64,000 nt of DNA, from NCBI GenBank assembly GCA_035505915.1, contig DATJQI010000057.1:58831-122830 (forward strand), read 5' to 3'. Under the pieces are notes generated by a model. The model worked only from the letters and a program-made list of their open reading frames with translations, was not told the DNA's origin and ran no database searches. How positions within the stretch are numbered: position 1 is the first letter of the stretch; every line of letters begins with the position of its first letter. The DNA is from 40CM-2-70-7 sp035505915. Its GTDB lineage: Bacteria > Gemmatimonadota > Gemmatimonadetes > Gemmatimonadales > GWC2-71-9. A program made the position numbers and the translations under genes. Shown piece after piece: positions 17,374-25,313 of the stretch.

Positions 17374-19061
17374 CCGCCCTGGTCGCGGCGGCCGCCCTGG
17401 CCGCCGCGTGCGACCGTCCCGCGCCGCACGGCGCCGGCGGCCCCGCGGACGTACTCCTGCGGGGCGGCTGGATCGTGGACGGCAGCGGTAACCCGCGGTA
17501 CCGCGGCGACCTCGTGATCCGGGGCGACCGCATCGCGGCCGTGGGCCGGCTTCCCGGGGCCGTCGCCCGCGAGACCCTCGACGTGTCCGGTCAGGTCGTG
17601 GCGCCCGGGTTCATCGACATGCTCGGGCAGTCGGAGCAGAACGCCCTCATCGACAACCGCGTCCTCTCCAAGATCACGCAGGGCGTGACCACCGAGGTCA
17701 CCGGCGAGGGGGGATCCGCGTTCCCCCTCACCGACTCGCTCGTGGCCGAAGACTCGGACTTGATGAGGAAGTACCACTTCTCCGAGGACTGGCGGGACCT
17801 GGACGGGTACTTCCGCCACCTCGAGCGGACCGGCTCGACGGTGAACATCGCCACCTTCGTGGGCGCGACTCAGCTCCGGACCGTGGTGGTGGGCACGGGG
17901 GATCGCCCGGCCACGCCCGCGGAGCTCGCGCGCATGGCGGCCCTGGTGGACACGGCGATGGAGCAGGGCGCGCTCGGAGTATCGACGGCGCTCGAGTACG
18001 CGCCGGCGTTCTATGCCTCCACGGACGAGCTCATCACGCTGGCGCGGGCGGCGGCCCGTCACGGCGGCATCTACGCGACCCACATGCGGAACGAGGGCGG
18101 CGAGGAAGACGCGGCGCTCAACGAGACCTTCCGCATCGGGCGCGAAGCCGGCATCCCCGTCGAGATCTGGCACCTCAAGGTCTCCGGACGCCTCAACTGG
18201 GGCCGGATGCCTCGCGTCCTCGCCAAGATCGATTCGGCGCGCGCGTCGGGCCTCGACGTGGGCGCCAACCTGTACCCGTACGTCGCGGCCGCGACCTCCC
18301 TGGACGCGTCGATTCCGGCCTGGGCGCACTCCGGCGGGACCGACTCGATGCTGGCGCGGCTGCGGGATCCCGCCACGCGGGCCCGCATCCGCGCCGAGCT
18401 CCTCGCGCCGCCCCGGATCTCCGACCGGTTCATGCGGGCGGCGGGGGGACCCGCCGGGGTGATCGTCCTGCCCTTCGCCGATTCACTGGCGCGGTTCAAC
18501 GGGAAGCGGCTGTCCGAGATCGCGGCGATGCGGCGCGCCGACCCCATCGAGACACTGTTCGACCTGGTCACCCTGGAGCGGGCCCGCACCGGCGCCATCT
18601 ACTTCATCATGAGTGAGCCGGACGTGGACACCGCCATCGCCACCTGGTGGACCAGCTTCGACACCGATTTCGGCGGCGTGGCCCCCGACGGCCCCTTCGG
18701 ACACGACGGCGTGCACCCCCGGACCTACGGGACATTCGCCCGCATCCTGGGCCGCTACGTCCGCGACCTGAAGCTCCTCCCGCTGGAGAGCGCGGTGCGC
18801 AAGATGACGTCCCTGCCCGCCGCTCGGGTGGGATTGAGCGACCGTGGCCTGCTCCGCCCCGGGATGTACGCGGACGTGACCGTCTTCAATCCCGATTCGA
18901 TCGCCGACCGGGCGACGTTCGAGCGGCCGCACCAGCCGTCGGTGGGCGTCACCTACGTCTTCGTGAACGGTCAGATGGTCCTCAAGCACGGGCAGGTGAC
19001 GGACGCCCGGCCGGGGCGGGGCCTGCGCGGGCCCGGCTACCGGGCTCGCCCCGGGAGATGA
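17355..19061 (+). CDS. N-acyl-D-amino-acid deacylase-like lipoprotein
   Basis: 568 residues. I chose the GTG at 17355, which gives VVARALTALVAAAALAAAC with a lipobox (AAAC) and overlaps the previous stop by 19 bases. The body matches D-aminoacylase/N-acyl-D-glutamate deacylase enzymes: VDGSGNPRYRGDLVIRGDRI, GVTTEVTGEGG, THMRNEGGEEDAALNETF, VEIWHLKVSG, and the late GVHPRTYGTFARILGRYVRD and GLLRPGMYADVTVFNPD. The usual metal motif GFIDxHxH reads GFIDMLGQSE, a variant I believe recurs in some secreted members. It likely cleaves N-acyl or D-amino-acid amides in the periplasm. Confidence 0.87.
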   Translation: MVARALTALVAAAALAAACDRPAPHGAGGPADVLLRGGWIVDGSGNPRYRGDLVIRGDRIAAVGRLPGAVARETLDVSGQVVAPGFIDMLGQSEQNALIDNRVLSKITQGVTTEVTGEGGSAFPLTDSLVAEDSDLMRKYHFSEDWRDLDGYFRHLERTGSTVNIATFVGATQLRTVVVGTGDRPATPAELARMAALVDTAMEQGALGVSTALEYAPAFYASTDELITLARAAARHGGIYATHMRNEGGEEDAALNETFRIGREAGIPVEIWHLKVSGRLNWGRMPRVLAKIDSARASGLDVGANLYPYVAAATSLDASIPAWAHSGGTDSMLARLRDPATRARIRAELLAPPRISDRFMRAAGGPAGVIVLPFADSLARFNGKRLSEIAAMRRADPIETLFDLVTLERARTGAIYFIMSEPDVDTAIATWWTSFDTDFGGVAPDGPFGHDGVHPRTYGTFARILGRYVRDLKLLPLESAVRKMTSLPAARVGLSDRGLLRPGMYADVTVFNPDSIADRATFERPHQPSVGVTYVFVNGQMVLKHGQVTDARPGRGLRGPGYRARPGR

Positions 19062-19402
19062 CGCTCGGCAGGCTCATACTCGCCTGGCTGCCCGTCGCCC
19101 TCTGGCTGATCGCCACCGCCGCGGCCGTGTCCCGGTGGACCAGCGCCGACCGACCCCGGCCTCCGTTCACCGCCTGCGTGACTCGCGCGGCCCGACGGTC
19201 CGCGCTCGAAGCCCTGCTCCTCACCCTCCTCGCGTCACTCTGGTTCGACTCGCTGGGCGCCGGTGAATGGTGGCTTCCGGTGGGACTCGTGGGGGCGCTG
19301 GTGGCGACGGCCCGCACCCCCGGAACTCTCCTCACGTTCCTGGCGGATCTCGGACGCTATCTGGGCGCGGGCGCCCTCCTGGCCTGGCGCCTCAAGACCT
19401 GA
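19058..19402 (+). CDS. small hydrophobic membrane protein, unknown
   Basis: 114 residues with an ATG overlapping the previous stop (ATGA). The N-terminus LILAWLPVALWLIATAAAV is one membrane helix; two more hydrophobic segments follow (about residues 48-66 and 69-85), and the C-terminus ends in GAGALLAWRLKT. A basic loop (RAARRSALEA) lies before the second helix. I do not recognise a family. It is probably co-transcribed with the deacylase-like gene and ends 36 bases before selD. Confidence 0.65.
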   Translation: MTLGRLILAWLPVALWLIATAAAVSRWTSADRPRPPFTACVTRAARRSALEALLLTLLASLWFDSLGAGEWWLPVGLVGALVATARTPGTLLTFLADLGRYLGAGALLAWRLKT

Positions 19403-19423
19403 CGCCCGGAGCCCCGGGCGATC

Positions 19424-19429
19424 TATCTT
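19424..19429 (+). promoter_or_regulatory. -10-like box for selD, leaderless spacing
   Basis: TATCTT stands with its last base 9 bases before the selD ATG at 19439. With the usual 6-7 base distance from the -10 box, transcription would start within about 3 bases of the ATG, and no Shine-Dalgarno motif is present. Confidence 0.45.
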
Positions 19430-19438
19430 TCGCGGACC

Positions 19439-20482
19439 ATGACCGCGCCGGTCCGCCTCACCAGCTTCTCCCACGGTGCCGGATGCGCCTGTAAGCTCGG
19501 CCCCAACGACCTGGCGCAGGTGCTCGCGCATATCCCGGTCGCGGCCGATCCCAGAGTCCTCGTGGACGCCTCCAACCGCGACGACGCGGCGGTGTTCCGG
19601 CTGTCCGACGACCGCGCCCTGGTCGCCACCGTCGACTTCTTCACGCCCATCGTGGACGACCCCTACGACTTCGGCCGGGTGGCGGCGGCCAATGCCCTCT
19701 CGGACGTCTACGCCATGGGAGGCACGCCTCTCCTGACGCTGAACCTGGTAGGGTGGCCCCGGGAAAAACTGCCCTTCGAGCTCCTGGGAGAAATCCTCCG
19801 CGGCGGGGACGACGTCGCGCGCGAGGCGGGAGCCTTCGTGCTGGGCGGCCACTCGGTGGACGACCCCGAGCCGAAGTACGGGATGGTGGCGATCGGCGAG
19901 GTACATCCGGACCGGATCGTCACCAACGCCGGCGCCCGTCCGGGGGACGTCCTCGTCCTGACCAAGCCCATCGGCACCGGGGTCCTCACCACGGCGCTGA
20001 AGCGCGACCTGGCCACCGCCGCGGAGGTGGCGCCGGCGGTGCGGTCGATGACCACCTTGAACGCCGGCGCGGGCCGCGCGCTGCGGGCCGCGCCGGTCCA
20101 CGCCGCCACCGACGTCACGGGCTTCGGGCTCCTGGGCCATCTGAACAGCCTGCTCCGCGCCAGCGGCGCCGCGGCCGAGCTCGATTCCCGGGCCGTGCCC
20201 CTCCTGCCCGGGGTGCGCGAGCTCGTCGGGCGGGGCGCCGTAGCCGGGGGGAGCAAGCGGAACCTGGCGAGCGTGGCTCACGCCGTCACCTTCGACGCGT
20301 CCGTCGCCGAGGTGGATCGTATCATCCTGGCGGACGCGCAGACGTCGGGGGGCCTCCTGATTTCGCTGCCGGAGAGCAGCCGGGAGGCGGTGCTGGGAGC
20401 GCTGCGGCGGGAGGGGACGCTGGCGGCGGCCGTGATCGGACGGGTCACGGCCGGCGAGCCGGGGGCGATCGCGGTGCGGTGA
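19439..20482 (+). CDS. selD: selenide, water dikinase
   Basis: 347 residues, full length. It makes selenophosphate from selenide and ATP for selenocysteine tRNA charging or 2-selenouridine tRNA modification. The N-terminal active loop HGAGCACKLGPNDL has the catalytic Cys (Cys rather than selenocysteine) and the essential Lys three residues later; VATVDFFTPIVDDPYDFGRVAAANALSDVYAMGG binding segments and the DVTGFGLLGHL motif follow. No other selenium gene (selA, selB, selC, ybbB/selU) lies in the window. It begins a compact plus-strand run; the stop overlaps the next GTG. Confidence 0.95.
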   Translation: MTAPVRLTSFSHGAGCACKLGPNDLAQVLAHIPVAADPRVLVDASNRDDAAVFRLSDDRALVATVDFFTPIVDDPYDFGRVAAANALSDVYAMGGTPLLTLNLVGWPREKLPFELLGEILRGGDDVAREAGAFVLGGHSVDDPEPKYGMVAIGEVHPDRIVTNAGARPGDVLVLTKPIGTGVLTTALKRDLATAAEVAPAVRSMTTLNAGAGRALRAAPVHAATDVTGFGLLGHLNSLLRASGAAAELDSRAVPLLPGVRELVGRGAVAGGSKRNLASVAHAVTFDASVAEVDRIILADAQTSGGLLISLPESSREAVLGALRREGTLAAAVIGRVTAGEPGAIAVR

Positions 20483-20715
20483 AGACGATCCCGGAGTACC
20501 GCGGCCTGACGCCCGACGCCCTCGACGCCCTGGAGCGCGCGGTCCGGGAACATCGTCGGGTGGCGCTCCGGCGACGGGGCACCGAATATGTGGTCGTGGC
20601 TGAGGAGCTGGAGACCGGTGATCGTGACGAAACCCTGCGGGGACGGCTGCCGATGACCGGAGAGGTCCTGTCCTTCCGGCTCCGCGAGCTCGAAACGTTC
20701 GCCATTCTCCCATGA
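20479..20715 (+). CDS. small conserved-looking protein, unknown
   Basis: 78 residues starting at a GTG that overlaps the selD stop (GTGA). Sequence features: an N-terminal LTPDALDALERAVREHRRVALRRRGTEY helix-strand unit followed by VVVAEELETGDRDETLRGRLPMTGEVLSFRL. It is charged, soluble and without Cys. The strand pattern and length would fit a small beta-sheet regulatory or binding domain, but I do not recognise the family. Its placement between selD and the universal stress protein, with 7 bases to the latter, makes it part of the same transcript. Confidence 0.6.
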   Translation: MKTIPEYRGLTPDALDALERAVREHRRVALRRRGTEYVVVAEELETGDRDETLRGRLPMTGEVLSFRLRELETFAILP

Positions 20716-20722
20716 GGCCCCG

Positions 20723-21466
20723 GTGTTCACGCGGCTCCTGATCGGCCTGGACGGCTCCCCGCGCGCCGATCAAGCCCTGGCGCAGGCCCTCCTCCTGGGC
20801 CGTCGCTTCGGGTCGACCCTCGTGGTGGCCACGGTCCGGGAGGGCGGGGAGGCCGGCGACCCGGGGCTTCTGCCCCGCGCCTCGGAGCGGGTCACCGCCG
20901 CGGGACTCAAGGTCGAAGCGGTGGACCGGGAAGGGGAGGCCGACATCGCGCTCGCCGAGCTCGCCAAGGGCGTGGATGCCGTGCTGGTGGGGCGCCGCGG
21001 CAGCGCGACGGGCGAGGACGCCCTGGGTCCCACAGTCTCCTCGCTGATCCGGATCGCCGAACGGTGTGTGATCGTCTGCGGCGCCGCGCCGTATCCGATG
21101 AACGCCTGCGCCGTGGCGTACGACGGCGGCGACACCAGCCGCCGGGCCCTGGAGCTGGCGGCGCGGTTCGCGGGTGTCGGCGATGGAACCGTTCACCTGA
21201 TTCACGCCGCCCAGGACCGGGCCGCCGGCCTCCAGGTGGTCGGCGCGGCCGAGGCACTGCTCTCGCTGCAGGGAGTCCAGTTCGTGACCCACGTGGAGAC
21301 GGGCAAGCCGGGCGAGGTCGTGGCCCGGGTGGTGGCGCAGACCGGAGCCGACTGCCTCTTCGCGGGCGCGCACGTGCCGCGGGCGGGCGAGCGGCCCAGC
21401 GTGGTCGTCTCGCACGCCGAAGAGATCCTGCGACGCACCGATCTTCCCGTCGTGATCCAGCCCTGA
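20723..21466 (+). CDS. universal stress protein, two tandem USP domains
   Basis: 247 residues made of two UspA-type domains of about 120 residues. The first starts FTRLLIGLDGSPRADQALAQALLLGRRFGSTL; the second starts NACAVAYDGGDTSRRALELAARFA and ends with GAHVPRAGERPSVVVSHAEEILRRTDLPVVIQP. The first domain has GRRGSATG, close to but not identical with the ATP-binding G-2x-G-9x-G(S/T) motif; the second is less complete. It is likely a cytosolic stress-response dimeric unit within one chain. GTG start at 20723; the stop TGA overlaps the ATG of the RNase H-like gene by one base. Confidence 0.85.
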   Translation: MFTRLLIGLDGSPRADQALAQALLLGRRFGSTLVVATVREGGEAGDPGLLPRASERVTAAGLKVEAVDREGEADIALAELAKGVDAVLVGRRGSATGEDALGPTVSSLIRIAERCVIVCGAAPYPMNACAVAYDGGDTSRRALELAARFAGVGDGTVHLIHAAQDRAAGLQVVGAAEALLSLQGVQFVTHVETGKPGEVVARVVAQTGADCLFAGAHVPRAGERPSVVVSHAEEILRRTDLPVVIQP

Positions 21467-22053
21467 TGACCGACGTCGACCTGCCCTTCGTGGTCGTGCA
21501 CGCCGACGAGAGCTGCCTCGGCAACGGCACTACGCCCCCCAATCCCGGCGGGAACGGCGCGCTGGTCGAAGCACGGGCCGGCGACAGCGTGGCGCGGTGG
21601 GACCTGTTCGAGTTCGCCCCGGAGACCACCAACAACCGGATGGCTCTGGCCGGCGCCATCGCGACCCTCGAGTGGCTCCATCGCCAGTGGCGGCGGGCGC
21701 ACGTCCGGTACGTCTCCGACTCCGAATACCTCGTGAAGGGGATGAACGAGTGGGTGTCGGGCTGGCAGGCGCGGGGGTGGAAGCGCAAGACCGGCCCCAT
21801 CGAGAATCTCCCTCTGTGGCAGGCGCTGGTGCAGGCGGCGGCGGGCCACGCCGTGGAATGGCACTGGGTGCGGGGGCACGCCGGCGATCCGAAGAACGAG
21901 TACGCGGACTTCCTGGCGACGCGCGCCGCCGACAAGCAGCTCAGGTCCAACGGGCTGGTGGCCTCGGGATTCGACACCTGGCTGGCCCAGGAGCGGGCCC
22001 GCGGCCGGTACGTCGACTACGACCCCGACCGGGAGCTCCATGCCCACGCCTAA
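21466..22053 (+). CDS. RNase H-like protein with a replaced catalytic Glu
   Basis: 195 residues. The RNase HI fold is clear: first strand VVVHADESCLGNG (Asp14), TTNNRMALAGAIATLEWL, YVSDSEYLVKGMNEWV (Asp85), and WHWVRGHAGDPKNEYADFLA (His138, Asp148). The catalytic Glu that normally follows NNRM (NNRME) is Ala60 here. Asp14 is followed by Glu15 instead of the usual Gly, which could in principle supply a carboxylate. The insert TTPPNPGG lengthens the first turn, and a C-terminal tail of about 35 residues follows. The ATG at 21466 overlaps the previous stop. It may process RNA-DNA hybrids, or only bind them. Confidence 0.85.
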   Translation: MTDVDLPFVVVHADESCLGNGTTPPNPGGNGALVEARAGDSVARWDLFEFAPETTNNRMALAGAIATLEWLHRQWRRAHVRYVSDSEYLVKGMNEWVSGWQARGWKRKTGPIENLPLWQALVQAAAGHAVEWHWVRGHAGDPKNEYADFLATRAADKQLRSNGLVASGFDTWLAQERARGRYVDYDPDRELHAHA

Positions 22054-22537
22054 GGACGGCGTCGCCGCCAACACGCATTACCTCAACCTGCGTCCCGGCG
22101 ACGGCGCACCCCCCGACCGCATCCCGCTCTACGAGGTCTACATGCGGATGGCGGAGGAGCTCGCCAAGCGCTCCACGTGCATCCGCCTCCAGGTGGGAAC
22201 CGTGGTCACGGACCAGGCCCTCGAGAACGTCCTGGCCATCGGCTACAACGGCAACGCGCGCGGCCTCCCCAACCGCTGCGACTCGACCGTGCCGGGAAGC
22301 TGCGGGTGCATTCATTCGGAGATGAACGCCCTGGTGAAGGCGCCGGGGAGCGTGCGCGACAAGGTGGTGTTCGTGAGCGCCTCGCCCTGCGTGATGTGCG
22401 CGAAGCTGATCATCAATTCCGGCGTCACGCACGTGTTCTACCGGAAGGCCTACCGGGACCCGTCCGGCGTCGAGGTGCTGCAGCAGGGCGGCGTGATTCC
22501 GGTGGCGTACGACCGTTGGGTGAAAGACTGGCGCTGA
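22040..22537 (+). CDS. deoxycytidylate/cytidine deaminase family protein
   Basis: 165 residues, zinc-dependent deaminase of the CDA/dCMP deaminase fold. The zinc motifs are HSEMNAL (His ligand plus proton-shuttle Glu) and PCVMC (two Cys ligands), 30-odd residues apart as in dCMP deaminases. An N-terminal extension of about 35 residues precedes EELAKRSTCIRLQVGTVV. It probably converts dCMP to dUMP, feeding thymidylate synthesis; thyX lies 12 kb away on the same strand. It overlaps the RNase H-like gene by 14 bases. A tRNA or free-base deaminase role is less likely from the motif spacing. Confidence 0.88.
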   Translation: MPTPKDGVAANTHYLNLRPGDGAPPDRIPLYEVYMRMAEELAKRSTCIRLQVGTVVTDQALENVLAIGYNGNARGLPNRCDSTVPGSCGCIHSEMNALVKAPGSVRDKVVFVSASPCVMCAKLIINSGVTHVFYRKAYRDPSGVEVLQQGGVIPVAYDRWVKDWR

Positions 22538-22548
22538 CCGGAGGATTC

Positions 22549-23604
22549 ATGAAGCGTGTCGTGTTGGCATTGCTGTTCGGAATCGCGCCGCTGTCCGGCC
22601 AATCGCTGCTTTATCGCGCGCCCGATCTCGGGGGCACGTGGGTCCCCGACCCGGCCGTCGTCCAGTTCAATTTCCTGCACCGGTTCTATTACTTCTCCAC
22701 GCCACATCAGGTGCAGAATTTCCCGATGTTCACGCTGGCCCTGGGGCTTCCGGAGAATACGGCGATCGGGCTCCGGTACGTCACCCGCTCGGACGTGAAC
22801 GGCGACAACACGGTCGAGTTCTACGGGCGGTGGCGCGCGCTGGGGCGCGAGGGATCCGCCTTCGCGCTGTCGCTCTCTCCGGCCTACAACTCCGCGGCCC
22901 AGAGTTTCGACGGCGAGGTCTCGGGCGACTGGTCGCAGGGCCCGGTGACCCTCTCGGGCAGCGTCCGGGGCATGAGCCATCCGTTCGGAAAGCCGGCGGG
23001 CCGCGGTGCGGCCGGCGGGGGCGTGGTGCTCCGCCTGACGAAGTACATCGCCGTCTCGGGGGATGTGGCGTCCTTCTTCAATCCCTCCCCCGTCGAGAAG
23101 CCGGCCTGGGGCGCGGCGCTCGACCTGGTCATCCCCGGATCGCCGCACACGTTCTCCATCCAGGTCTCGAACGTGGGGGACAACACGATCGCGGGCTCCT
23201 CGCGCCACAGCCTGCTCCTGTCGGGAATCACCGGCAAGCCGCTCTACGGCTTCGAGTTCACCATCCCCCTGCACCTCTCGCGCTTCCGGCCCTGGTTCCA
23301 CCCCAACGAAGTCCAGTTCGTGCCGCTCCACCTCATCCCCTCGAGCGCCGAGGTGGCGGCGGTCGAGGTGAAGATGACGGGGATTCACTACCGGGCCGAC
23401 ACGGTCACCGTCACCGTGGGTCAGGCGGTCCGCTGGGTGAACGACGATCCGCTCGTGCACACCGTCGCGTTCGACGACGGGTCGGGCACGTCGGCCGAGA
23501 TCCCCCAGAACGGCGCGTTCACGTTCAAGTTCGATCACCCGGGGACGTACCCCTACCACTGCACCCAGCATCCGTTCATGAGGGGCGTGGTGATCGTGAA
23601 ATGA
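22549..23604 (+). CDS. DUF5777-like outer-membrane barrel fused to a cupredoxin domain
   Basis: 351 residues. A signal peptide (MKRVVLALLFGIAPLSGQ) is followed by about 240 residues of alternating beta strands with aromatic girdles (FNFLHRFYYFSTPHQVQNFPMF, TIPLHLSRFRPWFHP), matching the DUF5777 outer-membrane barrel group. The last 85 residues are a plastocyanin/azurin-like domain: VRWVNDDPLVHTVAFDD with the first copper His, then YPYHCTQHPFM, which supplies Cys, His and Met ligands. A GGAGG site lies 6 bases before the ATG at 22549. The fusion would place a type 1 copper site next to an outer-membrane barrel, suggesting electron transfer or copper handling at the outer membrane. Confidence 0.82.
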   Translation: MKRVVLALLFGIAPLSGQSLLYRAPDLGGTWVPDPAVVQFNFLHRFYYFSTPHQVQNFPMFTLALGLPENTAIGLRYVTRSDVNGDNTVEFYGRWRALGREGSAFALSLSPAYNSAAQSFDGEVSGDWSQGPVTLSGSVRGMSHPFGKPAGRGAAGGGVVLRLTKYIAVSGDVASFFNPSPVEKPAWGAALDLVIPGSPHTFSIQVSNVGDNTIAGSSRHSLLLSGITGKPLYGFEFTIPLHLSRFRPWFHPNEVQFVPLHLIPSSAEVAAVEVKMTGIHYRADTVTVTVGQAVRWVNDDPLVHTVAFDDGSGTSAEIPQNGAFTFKFDHPGTYPYHCTQHPFMRGVVIVK

Positions 23605-23616
23605 AGGGATGCGCCC

Positions 23617-24282
23617 GTGGATGAGCTGGACCTGCTCTTCGGAAAGCTGGTCGAGGTCCTGGCGCGGGACGCGCGTCTGGCGACGCCCTTCCCGGCCGCC
23701 GACGTGTACGAGCGGCTCGTGCCCTACCGGTCCAACCGCTCCCGGCTCCGGGTGGCCACGCATCAGGATTACGAGATGACGGTGCTCCGGCTCCTCGCCG
23801 GGGAGCGGGGCTATCTGCGTCTCGAGCCCGACGATATCCGGGAGGGGTTCCAGCGGGAGGTGACGGTCCCGAATCCCGATCCCGGCATCTTCCGGAACTT
23901 CCCCGACTCCCAGGTGATGATCAATCGCCTCGCCGCGGAGCGCTTTCTCCGGGGCGAGGCGGTCTACGCGCCGCCCGCTCCCGCGACCGAAGACGAAGCG
24001 GTCCCCGAGCCGCCTCCCGAGGAGGAGCCGATCGACTACACGTCCGAGAATCCCATCCCCGTGGTGGCGGGCGCGGCCTTCGAAATCGAGAATCGCGAGT
24101 CGCACCCCGCCGCACAATGCCCCTACTGCGGCGGCGTGCTGCCGGCCGACCGCAAAGTCAACTTCTGCCCCCATTGCGGGCAGCCCCCGTCCGGCGAGCT
24201 CAAGTGCCCCGCCTGCGGCAGCGAAGTGGACGTGGGCTGGGGGTACTGCGTGAGCTGCGGGCGCGCGACCGGCTTCGAGTGA
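23617..24282 (+). CDS. double zinc-ribbon protein, unknown
   Basis: 221 residues, GTG start. The N-terminal 110 residues are soluble and helical (ELDLLFGKLVEVLARDARLATPFPAADVYERLVPYRSNRSRLRVATHQDYEM), the middle is acidic and Pro-rich, and the C-terminus has two zinc ribbons with four CxxC knuckles: CPYCGG...CPHCGQ and CPACGS...CVSCGR. Such ribbons usually mediate protein or nucleic-acid contacts. There is no membrane segment. It sits between the barrel-cupredoxin gene and the isocitrate-type dehydrogenase gene, whose GTG overlaps its stop. No family name can be given for the N-terminal part. Confidence 0.75.
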   Translation: MDELDLLFGKLVEVLARDARLATPFPAADVYERLVPYRSNRSRLRVATHQDYEMTVLRLLAGERGYLRLEPDDIREGFQREVTVPNPDPGIFRNFPDSQVMINRLAAERFLRGEAVYAPPAPATEDEAVPEPPPEEEPIDYTSENPIPVVAGAAFEIENRESHPAAQCPYCGGVLPADRKVNFCPHCGQPPSGELKCPACGSEVDVGWGYCVSCGRATGFE

Positions 24283-25313
24283 AACGGCATCCGATCGCGG
24301 TCATCGCCGGGGACGGCATCGGCCCCGAAGTGATCGACGCCGCCATTCCGGTCCTGGACCGGGCGGCCACGCGGCACGGCTTCGCCGTGGCCTGGGAGCG
24401 CCTTCCCTATTCCGCCGATCACTATCTGGCCACGGGCGAGACCCTCCCCGAGCCCGCCTTCACGCACCTCCGCGACGACGTGGACGCGATCCTCCTGGGC
24501 GCCATCGGCGACCCCCGGGTGCCCGGCAACGAGCACGCCCGGGACATCCTGCTCGGCCTGCGCTTCCGGCTGGATCTCTACATCAATTTCCGTCCCGTCG
24601 AGCTGCTCCACCCGGACCTGACGCCGCTCAAGACCACCCGGCCCATCGACTTTGTGATCTTCCGCGAGAATACCGAAGGGGTCTACCTGGCCCGGGGCCG
24701 CACCGAGGGCGACGAGTACATCGCCGAAGAGGTCAACACCGGCAAGGGCGTCGAGCGGATCATCCGGGCCGCGTTCGAGTGGGCGAAGGGCCACGGCAAG
24801 ACCCGGGTGACGATGTCCGACAAATCGAACGCCGTTCCGGCGCACCGGATCTGGCAGACGACCTTCAAGCGGGTGGCCGCGGAATTCCCGGGCATCACGA
24901 CGGAGCACCGGTTCGTGGACGCGCTGGCGATGGAGCTGGTCCGCGAGCCCGAGCGGTTCCAGGTGATCGTCACCAACAACCTCTACGGCGATATTCTCTC
25001 CGACCTGGGCGCGGGGCTCATCGGCGGCCTCGGCATCTCGGCGTCCGCGAACCTCCATCCGGGGCGCGCCGGTCTGTTCGAGCCGGTGCATGGATCGGCG
25101 CCGCCGCTCAAGGGCAAGAACGTCGCGAATCCGGTGGCGTCGGTGCTCACCGGCGCGCTGATGTTCGAGCAGCTGGGTCACCCCGAGGCCGCCCGGGAGC
25201 TCGAGCGCGCGGTGAAGGCCGCCCTGGCCGAGGGGGCGCGGACCCCCGACGTGGGCGGAACCTCGACGACGAAAGACGTGGCGAGCGCGATCGCGCGGAA
25301 AGTGGGGCAATGA
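24279..25313 (+). CDS. isocitrate/homoisocitrate/isopropylmalate dehydrogenase family
   Basis: 344 residues, NAD(P)-dependent beta-decarboxylating dehydrogenase. IAGDGIGPEVIDAA is the N-terminal signature, LRFRLDLYINFRPVELLHP carries the substrate-binding Arg residues, and NNLYGDILSDLGAGLIGGLG the metal-binding Asp residues. The segment FRENTEGVYLARG (RENTEG) is the form seen in isocitrate, homoisocitrate and tartrate dehydrogenases rather than the RELTGG form of LeuB, so I do not call it leuB. Near the C-terminus EPVHGSAPPLKGKNVANPVA binds the adenine nucleotide. GTG at 24279 overlaps the previous stop. Confidence 0.9.
   Translation: MKRHPIAVIAGDGIGPEVIDAAIPVLDRAATRHGFAVAWERLPYSADHYLATGETLPEPAFTHLRDDVDAILLGAIGDPRVPGNEHARDILLGLRFRLDLYINFRPVELLHPDLTPLKTTRPIDFVIFRENTEGVYLARGRTEGDEYIAEEVNTGKGVERIIRAAFEWAKGHGKTRVTMSDKSNAVPAHRIWQTTFKRVAAEFPGITTEHRFVDALAMELVREPERFQVIVTNNLYGDILSDLGAGLIGGLGISASANLHPGRAGLFEPVHGSAPPLKGKNVANPVASVLTGALMFEQLGHPEAARELERAVKAALAEGARTPDVGGTSTTKDVASAIARKVGQ

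Noticed and set aside
16308..19061. A 917-residue fusion of two amidohydrolases
   Set aside because: The first 350 residues are the frame-shifted shadow of the upstream amidohydrolase gene. A lipobox signal begins at 17355.
19439..20482. A selenoprotein gene with in-frame TGA in or near selD
   Set aside because: The SelD active site has Cys, and no gene here shows an in-frame TGA with a SECIS-like hairpin that I can see.
24279..25313. leuB (3-isopropylmalate dehydrogenase)
   Set aside because: The RENTEG motif points to the isocitrate/homoisocitrate/tartrate branch, and no leuC or leuD gene is near.
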